NCBI GenBank assembly: GCA_964022115.1
Contig: CAXIBC010000003.1
Span: forward strand, 18,186-82,185
Length of the DNA: 64,000 bases
Origin: Oleispira sp964022115
Lineage (GTDB): Bacteria > Pseudomonadota > Gammaproteobacteria > Pseudomonadales > Oceanobacteraceae
Direction of reading: 5' to 3'
Below, in pieces: positions 24,771-33,655 of this stretch; the stretch's first letter is position 1, and every line of letters starts with the position of its first letter. Under the pieces are notes generated by a model. It saw only the letters and a list, made by a program, of their open reading frames with translations, did not search any database and had not been told where the DNA came from. Made by a program: the position numbers and the translations under genes.

Positions 24771-26513
24771 TTACATTCGTTCTAGGGTTTCAATGCCGAG
24801 TAGGTTGAGACCTTGCTTGATGGTTTTCCCGGTTAACGCGGCTAAGCGCAAGCGGCTCAGTTTTTGAGCTTCGTTTTCAGCAGTAAGAATGGGGCAGTTT
24901 TCGTAAAAACTAGAAAATAGACCCGCAACTTCGTAAATATAGCTGCATAAGGTATGAGGCTGTCCGCGTTGGCATACACGGCTCAGTACTTCCGGGAACT
25001 GCATGAGCTTATTTGCTAGGTCTTTTTCTTTTTCTTGCTCAAGCTTGATGTCCCCTTGAATGGTCTTCATATCCAAGCCGGCTTTATCAAATAAGCTCGC
25101 TACGCGACTATAAGCGTACATTAAATAAGGCGCTGTATTACCTTCAAAGCTCAACATTTGTTCGAAATTGAAGATATAGTCGCGAGCACGATCTTTTGAT
25201 AAGTCGGCGTATTTAACCGACGCAATGCCTACTGCTTTGCCGATTTTTTCGAGCTGCTGGTTATCCATTTCAGGATTTTTGCTACGTACCAATGCGGTAG
25301 CACGCTCTTCTGCTTCATCCAATAGATCAACCAATTTAACGGTACCACCGCTGCGGGTTTTAAACGGTTTACCATCTGCGCCGTTCATGGTGCCAAAACC
25401 TAAGTGTTCTAGGCGCGTTTGCTCGCTCGCAAATCCAGCTTTATGAGCAAGGGCAAATACCTGGTTGAAGTGCAGCGCTTGGCGTTGATCAACAAAGTAC
25501 AATACACGGTCCGCTTGCAGCTGTTGTGCGCGGTAACGAATCGCCGCCAAATCGCTCGTTGCGTATAAGAAACCCCCACCGGCCTTACGGACTATGATAG
25601 GAAGAATATCGCCTTCTTTGTTCTTAAATTCGTCTAAGAAGACGCATTGCGCCCCTTGGTCTTCGGTTAATAATCCCGCTTTATCAAGCTCATCAACAAT
25701 GGCTTGTAGATCATTATTATAAGCACTTTCACCACGAACATCTTTAGCACTTAAGCTAACGTTTAAGCGCTGATAGAGAGCTAAGCAGTGTTCGAGGGAT
25801 ATGCTATTGAATTCAGCCCACAATTTATTGCAGTATTCATCACCGGATTGTAATGCCACAACCAGTTCTCGAGCGCGGGTCGCGAAGGATTCTGCTTCAT
25901 CAAAGCGCTGTTTTGACGCGCGGTAAAAGCCTTCTAGATCGGCCAAATCAAGGGCTTCACCATTATTTTGCTGCTCTTCCATATAGGCCAGAAGCATGCC
26001 GAATTGAGTGCCCCAATCCCCAACGTGGTTTTGACGGATGACGTTATGGCCTTGAAATTCAAGGGCACGCACGACGGCATCACCAATAATACTGGAGCGT
26101 AGGTGGCCAACGTGCATCTCTTTAGCCAGGTTGGGTGAGCTGTAATCAACGACTATGGTTTGAGCTTGAGAGGTTGTTTTAATACCGAGATGGCTATCGC
26201 TTAATGCCAAACTTACTTGTTCTTCTAACCAAGCATCGTTAACAAAAAAGTTGATAAAGCCTGGGCCAGCAATTTGAGTATCTGTTATACGAGGGTCAGC
26301 TGGTAGGGCAGCGATAATTTTTTCCGCTAAGGCTCTTGGGTTCATGCCAGCAGGCTTGGCCAGCATCATCGCAATGTTACAAGCAAAATCCCCGTGGCTT
26401 TTATCCTTGGTATTTTGAATGGCGATGCGCGGGTTAACGTCCTCAGCAAGAATGCCTTGCTGTTTAAGTGTCTCTAGGGTTTTTGACAATAATGCTTCGA
26501 CAACCGATTTCAT
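24771..26513 (-). CDS. argS: Arginyl-tRNA synthetase
   Basis: 580 residues, normal length. Class I enzyme charging tRNA-Arg. N-terminal Arg-tRNA-specific domain (1-110), the HIGH-equivalent HVGH in SSPNLAKEMHVGHLRSSIIGD near residue 125-145, the GDWGTQFG block, the degenerate KMSK region in DGKPFKTRSGGTV (the canonical lysine pattern is relaxed in this family), and the C-terminal anticodon-binding DALR domain ending ETLERM. AGG precedes the ATG. A short conserved gene lies upstream in the same direction. Confidence 0.97.
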   Translation of the reverse strand: MKSVVEALLSKTLETLKQQGILAEDVNPRIAIQNTKDKSHGDFACNIAMMLAKPAGMNPRALAEKIIAALPADPRITDTQIAGPGFINFFVNDAWLEEQVSLALSDSHLGIKTTSQAQTIVVDYSSPNLAKEMHVGHLRSSIIGDAVVRALEFQGHNVIRQNHVGDWGTQFGMLLAYMEEQQNNGEALDLADLEGFYRASKQRFDEAESFATRARELVVALQSGDEYCNKLWAEFNSISLEHCLALYQRLNVSLSAKDVRGESAYNNDLQAIVDELDKAGLLTEDQGAQCVFLDEFKNKEGDILPIIVRKAGGGFLYATSDLAAIRYRAQQLQADRVLYFVDQRQALHFNQVFALAHKAGFASEQTRLEHLGFGTMNGADGKPFKTRSGGTVKLVDLLDEAEERATALVRSKNPEMDNQQLEKIGKAVGIASVKYADLSKDRARDYIFNFEQMLSFEGNTAPYLMYAYSRVASLFDKAGLDMKTIQGDIKLEQEKEKDLANKLMQFPEVLSRVCQRGQPHTLCSYIYEVAGLFSSFYENCPILTAENEAQKLSRLRLAALTGKTIKQGLNLLGIETLERM

Positions 26514-26624
26514 GCTGCTACCTTTGTTTGCTCACTCGAGCCCGCTGTAAATTTCTGAGGGCAGATTTTACGCGAAGCAAAGGGCATTGTCTTGGCTAAT
26601 ATTAATCGCTTATGCCTAGCAGCC

Positions 26625-26879
26625 TTACGATCCTAGTTGTTCAAGTGAGCTTGGCTTACAAAGGTATTTACGTTTTGATGCACTGCGTAAGCATTTGCTG
26701 CAAATATATTCAGGTTCGGTGACCATACGCTGGATGCGTTCCACTTCGCGTATTATGTCTTTCTTTTTGATTTCACATAAAGTCATGATGATAACAAGGG
26801 TGTCAATGAAGTTGAGTTGATTATAACTCATAATCATTCGCATTTGTAATTGTGATTGTAATTGAAAGTTATCCGTCAT
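26625..26879 (-). CDS. Small conserved Cys-rich protein
   Basis: Up to 84 residues; the start is uncertain because ATG codons at 26879, 26843, 26837 and 26831 are all in frame and none has a good ribosome site. The conserved-looking core is LCEIKKKDIIREVERIQRMV followed by YICSKCLRSASKRKYLCKP, with a C-x2-C...C arrangement that may bind zinc or an iron-sulfur centre. I recall similar short proteins in other gammaproteobacteria but cannot name the family. It lies upstream of argS on the same strand and divergent from mltC. Confidence 0.55.
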   Translation of the reverse strand: MTDNFQLQSQLQMRMIMSYNQLNFIDTLVIIMTLCEIKKKDIIREVERIQRMVTEPEYICSKCLRSASKRKYLCKPSSLEQLGS

Positions 26880-26944
26880 GTGGGTGTCTAATGAGTCGAT
26901 CTGTTATAGTATTTTCTGATCATAATAAAGTGAGGAGAGTAGGT

Positions 26945-28078
26945 GTGATTAAGGATGATTCAAAGCGTCAATTGCTGACCCGTTCATTACGTTTAGCGGC
27001 TCTCTTAGCCTTGCCTAGTTGGGGGATGCGGTCGTCCTTCGCCGATGAGTTTGAAGATTATAAGTTGGATCTCAATAAAGGCTTATTTCAGCAAGCGAAT
27101 GAATTTTCTCAATATAAAAAGAAGTATCAAGCGGCCTATCGTGCTTACCAAGCAGAGATTGTTCAATTCTGGTCAGAGGTTGAGGTTTCAGGTCGTAAGA
27201 CCTGGGTTGATTATAGCCCCGCCATGGATGTGAAACGGGTCGTCGATTTTAATAAAAATGAAATTCGAATATCGATACAAGGGGATGCGTTAAAGGGCTT
27301 TTCCCCCGCAGATACTGAGCGAGAAATTTTAGCCACCTTAATGGCCGATATTGATCAAGCTTATCGGACAGACCCCATACTCAGTAAGACCATAGGGCCT
27401 AAGCCTCCGGGCAGTAATATCTCTGTTTTAGGGATTGCTGCCGACATGGCAAAAAGCATGAGAAACCGTGCTAGCTTGCAGCGTAAGCCTGGTAAGCAAG
27501 GGCAGATGTTAACGATAATAGCAAAGTTCCCTGATAATAGTTTAGCCAAGCGTGCTTATGGCTATGTTGCTGAAGTTCAAAAGGCCGCATCACGCTGGCA
27601 GGTTCCTGCGCCTTTAGTTTTGGCGGTTATTGATACCGAATCGTCTTTTAATCCAATGGCTAGAAGTCATGTGCCGGCTTTTGGTTTGATGCAGATAGTC
27701 CCTAAATCAGCCGGTAGGGATGCCAGTCGATTGGTATTTGGGCGCGAGCGATTATTGACCGGAGTCGACTTGTATAATCCAAGTACTAATATTCAGCTAG
27801 GGGCTGCTTATCTTCACCTATTAGACAGTCGTTACCTTAAAGGTATTAAGGATCCTAAGAGTCGCCAGCTATGTGTGATTGCGGCGTACAATACCGGCGC
27901 AGGGAACGTGGCCTGGGCTTTTACGGGTACTAAATCTATCAAAAAAGCCTTACCGTTAATTAATCGCCTCAGCTCGAAGCAGGTATACGCGCATTTGCGC
28001 AGTAATTTAAAGTATAAAGAGGCAAGGGAGTATGTGCAAAAAGTGACCCGAGCATTACCCTTGTATTCTTATGCCTAA
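26945..28078 (+). CDS. mltC: Lytic murein transglycosylase, MltC type
   Basis: About 377 residues from the GTG at 26945, which follows AGGAG by seven bases. Residues 1-33 form a signal-like region (RSLRLAALLALPSWG). An MltC-type N-terminal domain (DUF3393) covers about 50-215, then a lysozyme-like SLT domain: PLVLAVIDTESSFNP with catalytic Glu (about residue 232), FGLMQIVP, GAAYLHLLD and IAAYNTGAGNV. It cleaves peptidoglycan with anhydromuropeptide formation. The E. coli enzyme is a lipoprotein; no lipobox cysteine is visible here, so this form may be soluble in the periplasm. Confidence 0.88.
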   Translation: MIKDDSKRQLLTRSLRLAALLALPSWGMRSSFADEFEDYKLDLNKGLFQQANEFSQYKKKYQAAYRAYQAEIVQFWSEVEVSGRKTWVDYSPAMDVKRVVDFNKNEIRISIQGDALKGFSPADTEREILATLMADIDQAYRTDPILSKTIGPKPPGSNISVLGIAADMAKSMRNRASLQRKPGKQGQMLTIIAKFPDNSLAKRAYGYVAEVQKAASRWQVPAPLVLAVIDTESSFNPMARSHVPAFGLMQIVPKSAGRDASRLVFGRERLLTGVDLYNPSTNIQLGAAYLHLLDSRYLKGIKDPKSRQLCVIAAYNTGAGNVAWAFTGTKSIKKALPLINRLSSKQVYAHLRSNLKYKEAREYVQKVTRALPLYSYA

Positions 28079-28199
28079 GGGAACTATTAAAGGTGCTACA
28101 AAGGTGAAAGCTGGCTTATTTCGCCTATTTACACAGCAATATACTAGGCGGCATACTATTTCCATATTGAGGAATTATTCAGGGAAGGGGAGTAGGACT

Positions 28200-28373
28200 A
28201 TGCAGGATTATTATCATAAAAAAGCGAAGGAATGCGAGGCCGTAGTGACTCAGCTGCAGCACAAGATCGAATGTATGAAGGCTGAAGATGCCCACAGTCT
28301 TCAACAGCAGATGGCTAAGGTACGTCGCGAGATGGCAAATTATAAGGCGGCAGTCGCCGCCTGTAAGGACTAA
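28200..28373 (+). CDS. Short coiled-coil protein
   Basis: 57 residues starting MQDYYHKKAKECEAVV, almost entirely helical with heptad-like spacing (VVTQLQHKIECM, LQQQMAKVRREM) and three cysteines. The ATG at 28200 has GGAG/AGGA just upstream; a longer reading frame from 28071 starts inside the end of mltC and is less likely. Function unknown. It ends six bases before the convergent QueD-like gene. Confidence 0.5.
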   Translation: MQDYYHKKAKECEAVVTQLQHKIECMKAEDAHSLQQQMAKVRREMANYKAAVAACKD

Positions 28374-28379
28374 AATTGA

Positions 28380-29225
28380 TTACTGAATGTCAAAAATAGC
28401 ACCCTTGTGTAGACCTTCAAAGGCTTTCACTGTGATGCTATTTTTGGGGTTCTCATCGTGCAGTTTTCGGGCTATATGCGCCGCAATGCATTCAACTGTG
28501 GTATCTGAGTTCATTAGATAGCATACCCGAGCTGGCAGAGTGAGTTCGAAGTGCCCTTGGGGCGCGTCGTAGGCAAAGTACATTTGTTGATTATCTTCGT
28601 CTACCTTGACGAGATCTTCTTCACTACCAATATAAATATCTGCCCAGCGTTCCGCCCAGTTGCTCTCTAGGTCATGGTCGCGCTCGCCATCGCACCAGAT
28701 TTGAATCTGTGATCTATGTCCGTGGGCAATACGTTGGCAGTTGCCATCATGTTTTTTAAGGCCGTGACTGTAGTGGTAATACGCAGAGCTAATATCTTCC
28801 GCTTCAAAGTTAAGCTGGATATGCTCAAGGTTATCGGGAAAATGGCTAGCAAGCTGTTTCAGTGACCATTGGGATACTGTTTGCTCATTAATCTTTTTAG
28901 CATCGATTAAGGCCACGGCCTCTAAAGGGGCATCCATGGTTAATATGCTGTCTTTAGAGAAGCTCCAGCTAAGGGTGATACGCTCATTGTGTATTTCGTA
29001 GCTTAAGCGTTGCGAGTTAATAGGCACCAATAATCTATGATCCAGTTGATCGTCTAGCCAGTTACGCAGTATTTTTTTGACCTGGCCAAAATCCCAAATC
29101 ATGCTGGTTTTATCTAATCCGCCATCAAGCAATACCGATGCTAGCCAGGTTTCGCCGACTAAACCACGCTGGTCATCCAGGTAGCTAAAATCTACATTGG
29201 TAAGGTTGTCGACAAATAATTGCAT
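28380..29225 (-). CDS. Two-domain 6-pyruvoyl-tetrahydropterin synthase (QueD)-like protein
   Basis: 281 residues, about twice the length of QueD, with two T-fold units. The first has GLVGETWLASVLLDGG, SMIWDFGQVKKILRNWLDDQLDHRLLVP; the second has SSAYYHYSHG, KKHDGNCQRIAHGHRSQIQIW, providing histidines for a zinc site. QueD/PTPS enzymes convert dihydroneopterin triphosphate to carboxy- or pyruvoyl-tetrahydropterin; this fused form occurs in several gammaproteobacteria and its actual reaction is not settled. No other queuosine genes are nearby. Good AAGAGA ribosome site. Confidence 0.75.
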   Translation of the reverse strand: MQLFVDNLTNVDFSYLDDQRGLVGETWLASVLLDGGLDKTSMIWDFGQVKKILRNWLDDQLDHRLLVPINSQRLSYEIHNERITLSWSFSKDSILTMDAPLEAVALIDAKKINEQTVSQWSLKQLASHFPDNLEHIQLNFEAEDISSAYYHYSHGLKKHDGNCQRIAHGHRSQIQIWCDGERDHDLESNWAERWADIYIGSEEDLVKVDEDNQQMYFAYDAPQGHFELTLPARVCYLMNSDTTVECIAAHIARKLHDENPKNSITVKAFEGLHKGAIFDIQ

Positions 29226-29377
29226 GAAATTCTCTTGGCTTATATTTAAAGCTGAGCATTCTACCTGAAGTTACCCTCTCAGCGTAGCATCAGATGCGAC
29301 TGTTGCTGAATTTTTTGTTGAATATCAGTGTTATACTGTCAAGTTCAAAAAACATTTTTAGGAAAAGACCGTCTTAT

Positions 29378-29854
29378 ATGAAATTTCTCAATTTGGAAGA
29401 TTTTGATCGCGCTTGGATTTTTCGCCATAAAGACCTGCCGTTAGCTGATGCCGTGAAATCGACCATAAAGCCTTATACCGAGGCTGTTTCGAACCAATTG
29501 TGGAATCAATATATCAGCCAATCCTCTGGCCATCCCTCTCAATTTGGTAGTGCGGATTGGCCAAATAAGAGTGCTACCTGGCTGGAAAAAGCTGATTGGC
29601 AGCAAGCTTGGGAAGCCGAGAATAATGACTTGCCTGAATTATTACTACAGCATATTGATTGGGATGATAATACCAATGTCTTGTTTTTCTATGATAGTGA
29701 TCGCGTCATAGAAACCAGTTGGAAAACGTTTAAGTTAAGCTGGAAAAACTTTTTATTCTTTGATGATGGCCCAATTTTATTAGGTAAAAAGCGCAAGCAG
29801 GCGGTGCAATTCAATCAAGATGGTAGCTTTAGTATAGGCAATCGTCCTGCGTGA
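29378..29854 (+). CDS. DUF2947 family protein
   Basis: 158 residues, soluble, acidic and Trp-rich: FDRAWIFRHKDLPL, WNQYISQSSGHPSQFGSADWP, VLFFYDSDRVIETSW, WKTFKLSWKNFLFFDDGPILLGK. These match the uncharacterised DUF2947 family of marine gammaproteobacteria. The ATG at 29378 (AGGAAAAG upstream) is chosen over an upstream GTG/ATG extension. Its TGA overlaps the start of the DMT permease (TGATG), so the two are translationally coupled. Confidence 0.75.
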   Translation: MKFLNLEDFDRAWIFRHKDLPLADAVKSTIKPYTEAVSNQLWNQYISQSSGHPSQFGSADWPNKSATWLEKADWQQAWEAENNDLPELLLQHIDWDDNTNVLFFYDSDRVIETSWKTFKLSWKNFLFFDDGPILLGKKRKQAVQFNQDGSFSIGNRPA

Positions 29855-30732
29855 TGAAGTATCCCAATATTTATTACAGCGCGCTATGGATGCTTGGGGC
29901 AATCTTGGCGTTTTCATTAACGGCAATTGCCGGTCGAGAGGCGACTCATGGGCTCAATCAACAATCTATCAGCGTTTCTCAGCTGGTATTTTTTAGAAAT
30001 ATTGTTGGCTTATTGTTAGTCAGCTTGCTCATCGCTCGTTACCCTCAAAAGCAGGGTCGACCCTTAGATATCACCTTGTTCAAGCTTCATTTTGGGCGCA
30101 ATAGCGCGCATTTTTTTGGCCAGTGGTGCTGGTTTTTTGGTCTATCAATATTACCACTGGCACAAGTGTTCGCGATTGAATTTACTGTGCCTATTTGGAC
30201 GGCTATATTTGCGTCTTTAATATTAGCGGAGAAAATTAGTGGGCTTAGGCTGGTGGCCATAACCTTGGGTTTTGCTGGGGTATTGATTATTTTAAGACCT
30301 GGTTTTGTCACCATTCCTGATGCGGCTTGGGTAGTATTAGTGGGCGCTATTGCTTATGCCTTATCCCATACCCTGACTAAGCGCTTATCGGCTCACGCGA
30401 GTGCCTTATCGATTCTGTTTTATATGCACATTATACAGTTACCACTGGCTTTGCTATTGGTATGTTTTGATTTTGCGTGGCCCCAAGGCATTACTTGGTT
30501 GTATGTGGTTATCACGGCGCTGGCGGCTATGGCGGCTCATTATTGTATGGCGAAAGCGCTTTCACATGGTGATGCTATGGTGGTTATGCCAATGGACTTT
30601 TTACGTCTGCCTTTGATCGCTCTGCTGGGTGTGCTTCTCTATGGTGAAGGTATGGATATCTGGCTATTAGTCGGCGCTTGCGTGATGCTGGTCGGTAATA
30701 TGCTGGCTTTAAAAGAAAAACCAGCGAATTAA
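29854..30732 (+). CDS. EamA-family DMT permease
   Basis: 292 residues with ten membrane helices in two EamA repeats. Landmarks: WMLGAILAFSLTAIAGREATHG, FFRNIVGLLLVSLL, FALPLAQ-like segment LSILPLAQVFAIEFTVPIWTAIFASLILAEK at the end of the first repeat, and SHGDAMVVMPMDFLRLPLIALLGVLLYGE in the second. It probably exports or imports a small metabolite; substrate unknown. Coupled to DUF2947 upstream and convergent with lpxL. Confidence 0.8.
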   Translation: MKYPNIYYSALWMLGAILAFSLTAIAGREATHGLNQQSISVSQLVFFRNIVGLLLVSLLIARYPQKQGRPLDITLFKLHFGRNSAHFFGQWCWFFGLSILPLAQVFAIEFTVPIWTAIFASLILAEKISGLRLVAITLGFAGVLIILRPGFVTIPDAAWVVLVGAIAYALSHTLTKRLSAHASALSILFYMHIIQLPLALLLVCFDFAWPQGITWLYVVITALAAMAAHYCMAKALSHGDAMVVMPMDFLRLPLIALLGVLLYGEGMDIWLLVGACVMLVGNMLALKEKPAN

Positions 30733-30742
30733 AATAGATCAG

Positions 30743-31690
30743 TTATTTCTTTTTGCGCTTTTTCTTAGGATAGAATGGCGCTTCCCCTTCGGGTCTAGAG
30801 CGAAAACGTCTATGCATCCATAAATATTGCTCTGGATGGATGCGGATGAAGGTTTCTAATTGTTTATTCAAGCGCGTTGCTGCGGTTAAATCATCCTCTT
30901 GCTCTATGCCTTCAAAGATGGGGGAGAAGCGTATGCTATATACCCCGTTGTCTTCGCGCATCTGACTGACCATCAAGGTGGTCGCACCGGTTTCTCGTGG
31001 TAATGCCATGGCGGTTTTTAAGGTAGCCGTTTGGATGCCAAAGAAGGGGGCAAATATTGAGCGTGGAGCCCCAAAGTCCTGATCATAACCATACCAAACA
31101 GTATTACCCTGTTTAATAAATGCCATCATGTCTTTTAATTGATGCTTGCTGAATTTTTCATGGCGGTAGTTCATGCGGCGGCGCTCAATGACCGCATCAA
31201 ATAATGGGTTGTCATTCGGGCGGTACATATAGTTGAATTTGAATACGCTATTAACCATAGGTCCAGCCAGATCCATGATGCTAAAGTGTCCACCAAAGAG
31301 AATTACGCCTTTCCCCCTAGCTTCAGCTTCTTTTAAATGCTCTAAGCCATGGATTTCCAGTTTATCAAGAATGGGCTTGTGATTACCCCACCAAGCTATG
31401 GTTGTTTCAACCATGCCTTTCATATTAGCGATGAAAGACTGGCGCACCAGTTCTTCTCGTTGCTCTGGGGTGAGTTCAGGGAAGCAGGCATTGATATTCG
31501 CGCGCGTAATCTGCAAACGACTGCCACCTTGCTTATACATTAACAAGCCTAGCTTAGTCCCTAACCACATCTTGCCGCGGTAAGGTAATAACGACATGAG
31601 GTACATTAGGCCTATGCCTAGCCAGGTTGGCCAATATCTGGGGTGTAGGAATTGGCGGTAATAGTATTCTTTAGGAATGGTACGAGACAT
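30743..31690 (-). CDS. lpxL: Lipid A biosynthesis acyltransferase, LpxL/HtrB type
   Basis: 315 residues. It transfers a secondary acyl chain (usually from acyl-ACP) to Kdo2-lipid A at the inner membrane. An N-terminal membrane anchor (WPTWLGIGLMYLMSLLPY) is followed by ITRANINACFPEL, the catalytic HX4D motif in LFGGHFSIMDLAG (His135, Asp140), YRPNDNPL, YGYDQDFG and the C-terminal PEQYLWMHRRFRSRPEGE signature. A very basic tail (KKKRKKK) ends the protein. It establishes the organism as lipid A-producing. Monocistronic. Confidence 0.93.
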   Translation of the reverse strand: MSRTIPKEYYYRQFLHPRYWPTWLGIGLMYLMSLLPYRGKMWLGTKLGLLMYKQGGSRLQITRANINACFPELTPEQREELVRQSFIANMKGMVETTIAWWGNHKPILDKLEIHGLEHLKEAEARGKGVILFGGHFSIMDLAGPMVNSVFKFNYMYRPNDNPLFDAVIERRRMNYRHEKFSKHQLKDMMAFIKQGNTVWYGYDQDFGAPRSIFAPFFGIQTATLKTAMALPRETGATTLMVSQMREDNGVYSIRFSPIFEGIEQEDDLTAATRLNKQLETFIRIHPEQYLWMHRRFRSRPEGEAPFYPKKKRKKK

Positions 31691-31996
31691 GAGTTCTTGT
31701 TCGATTATTAGCAGATAAGGTTGATGATTCTATTCTATATCGTATAAAACTTAAAATATTAGAAAAAAACTAACGGCAGAAAATTTCAAAAAAATGCTTG
31801 CAAATGTATCTTGCCTTAAAAAACAGTAACTTAAAAAACATCCGTTTATCGGTTCGAAAGTAAGTGAAAAAATCAATAGAAAAGCTAAATAAAAAGCACT
31901 TGATTTTAGCGCTTAAATCGCAGAAAGTGCGCGTCCTTTTTAGCACTCTCTGATTTGATCTAATGTATCTGAGAGGCGTATTTTGAGTATTTTTAG
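31691..31996. other. 306-base AT-rich divergent intergenic region
   Basis: Separates lpxL (minus) and the DUF2750 gene (plus). It contains a direct repeat CTTAAAAAACA at 31815 and 31830 (period 15) and an imperfect stem GAAAGTGC/GCACTCTC near 31920-31952. No tRNA, no convincing small gene and no clear sigma-70 promoter pair could be fixed by eye; both genes must be transcribed from here. Confidence 0.5.
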
Positions 31997-32401
31997 ATGA
32001 ATAACGCGTTAACCGAACAACAAATGCAATCTGTCGCCAAGATGAATGAAGAAGCACTTTATCGCTATTTTATTGAGCAAACGGTGGCGCATAAACAAGT
32101 TTGGGGTTTGCGTGATGAAGATGGCTTTGTGCAGTTGGGAACACAAGAGCAGGTCTGCTTACCGGTTTGGCCACATGCAGAGCTAGCGCGTCAATGTGCG
32201 ATGGATGAGTGGGAGGGCTGTGAGGCCGTTGCCATTCCAGTAAAGTTATGGGCAAGCCAATGGTTGGCTAATATGAATAAAAAAGGCGCTTGGTTAACGA
32301 TATGTCCAAGTGAGTACGACATGTGCTTGGTCTGTGAGCCTTTGGAGGTTCAGCGAGATACCTTGTGCGCTATGCCAGTAGCGAATGATATTAGCCACTA
32401 A
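31997..32401 (+). CDS. DUF2750 family protein
   Basis: 134 residues, soluble. The segments RYFIEQTVAHKQVWGLRDEDGFV, CLPVWPHAELARQCAMDEWEGCEAVAIPV, and WLTICPSEYDMCLVCEP match the DUF2750 family, whose function is unknown. No catalytic motif is evident; several cysteines occur in the C-terminal half. Monocistronic, convergent with yebG across a hairpin. Confidence 0.8.
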   Translation: MNNALTEQQMQSVAKMNEEALYRYFIEQTVAHKQVWGLRDEDGFVQLGTQEQVCLPVWPHAELARQCAMDEWEGCEAVAIPVKLWASQWLANMNKKGAWLTICPSEYDMCLVCEPLEVQRDTLCAMPVANDISH

Positions 32402-32407
32402 ATATAA

Positions 32408-32445
32408 AAAAGCCTGCATTACTCAGGGAAAGCGAGTAATGCAGG
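32408..32445 (-). terminator. Terminator of yebG
   Basis: Arms CCTGCATTACTC (32413-32424) and GAGTAATGCAGG (32434-32445), 12 perfect pairs, with CTTTTTT following on the minus strand. Confidence 0.85.
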
Positions 32446-32481
32446 AAAACTTGCAGTCATTATCAAATATATCGGTAAAGC

Positions 32482-32742
32482 TTACCCATGCTCAGGGCTG
32501 TCTTGATTAAACAAGGCGTCTGTTTTGCCTTTAAATGCTTGGCCGAATAGCTCTTTATTGCGCGCGACTAGGTGGCCTAATTCTTCATTTTGCTGATCGC
32601 TTAAATCCGTCATATTTTGACCAATGAAGTAACTAACAGCTTCCGCTAATTCCAGCAGCTTATCGTATTCATCCGCTTCTTTTTTGCTAATAAAGGTTTT
32701 GCTGGTATCTCTATCTGACATAAATAACGTCACCACTGCCAT
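32482..32742 (-). CDS. yebG: YebG family DNA-damage-inducible protein
   Basis: 86 residues. The middle segment TFISKKEADEYDKLLELAEAVSYF is diagnostic for YebG, a small SOS-regulon protein of unknown biochemical function, nucleoid associated in E. coli. A strong AGGAGT ribosome site lies before the ATG, and a LexA box (32763-32778) lies 20 bases upstream of the start codon, so regulation by LexA is expected. It has its own terminator. Confidence 0.9.
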   Translation of the reverse strand: MAVVTLFMSDRDTSKTFISKKEADEYDKLLELAEAVSYFIGQNMTDLSDQQNEELGHLVARNKELFGQAFKGKTDALFNQDSPEHG

Positions 32743-32762
32743 GGGATTACTCCTAAAAAGTA

Positions 32763-32778
32763 CTGTATGGGTGAACAG
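32763..32778 (-). promoter_or_regulatory. LexA (SOS) box of yebG
   Basis: CTGT-N8-ACAG (CTGTATGGGTGAACAG), exactly the gammaproteobacterial LexA consensus, with TA flanks on both sides. It sits 20 bases before the yebG ATG, where LexA would block transcription. Confidence 0.92.
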
Positions 32779-32886
32779 TATTCGCTTAGTGTCTTTGAGT
32801 CAAGCGCAGGATTGTATTTAATCCTGATTTAAACAAGGTTATTATCTGGCCAGGTTTCACAGATTTTAAATATGTAAGGTTGATTC

Positions 32887-33612
32887 ATGCTATTTGAGCA
32901 GGAAATTTTCATTAATACAGTGTGTTTGATTTGGTTTTTTGCTTGCTGGGTTGGTTATACTTTTTATGCGCGGCAAAAAGCGACGAGTCAATCGTGCTTA
33001 GCATCTGAGTTGCATAAGTATCGAGAATACTGGATGCGGCGTGTTATGTTGCGTGATGTGCGAGTAGGGGATGCGGCCTTATTTGCCAATTTAGAGCGTA
33101 ATGTGAGTTTTCTTGCATCCACCTCTATTCTGATTTTAGCGGGCTTATTGACCGTCTTTACGGTCACCGATGAAATCTCGGTTTTAGTGACTCAAATCCC
33201 TTTTGCTAGCCATACCAGTCCTCTCTCGATACAGCTGAAGGTGGCGCTATTATTAGTGATTTTTGTTTACGCCTTTTTCACATTCACCTGGTCCATGCGC
33301 CAGTATGGTTTCTGTTCCATTATGCTAGGGGGAGCGCCTATGGTAGAAGAAGAAGGTGTGACTGCGATGGAAAGAGAGCGCTATGCCTTTTACGCCGCTC
33401 GTGTGATTGATCTGGCTGGGCTTAGTTATAACCATGGCTTGCGGGCTTATTATTTTGCTTTGTCGGTACTGGCTTGGTTTGTCAGTCCTTATCTGTTTAT
33501 TTTAGCCAGTGGCTTTGTGGTCGCGGTCTTGTATCGACGAGAGTTTGAATCTCGATCATTGCGGGCGCTAAGGCACAAGGATGGGGCTAATGAACATCCT
33601 ATTAATCTTTAG
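32887..33612 (+). CDS. DUF599 family membrane protein
   Basis: 241 residues with four membrane helices (about 10-28, 75-95, 120-140, 195-220). DUF599 landmarks: RYREYWMRRVMLRDVRVGDAALFANLERNVSFLASTSILILAGLL, FTWSMRQYGFCSIMLGGAP and YNHGLRAYYFALSVLAWFVSP. Function unknown. ATG follows a weak AAGGTTG ribosome site. Confidence 0.85.
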   Translation: MLFEQEIFINTVCLIWFFACWVGYTFYARQKATSQSCLASELHKYREYWMRRVMLRDVRVGDAALFANLERNVSFLASTSILILAGLLTVFTVTDEISVLVTQIPFASHTSPLSIQLKVALLLVIFVYAFFTFTWSMRQYGFCSIMLGGAPMVEEEGVTAMERERYAFYAARVIDLAGLSYNHGLRAYYFALSVLAWFVSPYLFILASGFVVAVLYRREFESRSLRALRHKDGANEHPINL

Positions 33613-33621
33613 TCAGAGAAT

Positions 33622-33655
33622 ATAAAAAAAACGCCCATCAGGTGATGAGCGTTAA
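33622..33655 (-). terminator. Hairpin with terminator polarity on the minus strand
   Basis: AACGC-C-CATC and GATG-A-GCGTT pair with one mismatch around a 4-base turn (about 33630-33653). The oligo-A tract lies on the 5' side, so the classic stem plus T-run reads on the minus strand, although no minus-strand gene lies to the right. On the plus strand it may still help end the DUF599 transcript. Confidence 0.5.

Noticed and set aside
24771..26513. ArgRS with an apparently missing KMSK motif
   Set aside because: Relaxed KMSK is normal for arginyl-tRNA synthetases.
31770..32057. 95-residue open frame in the lpxL/DUF2750 gap
   Set aside because: Low-complexity Phe/Arg/Lys-rich sequence, no ribosome site, and it overlaps the DUF2750 start on the opposite strand.
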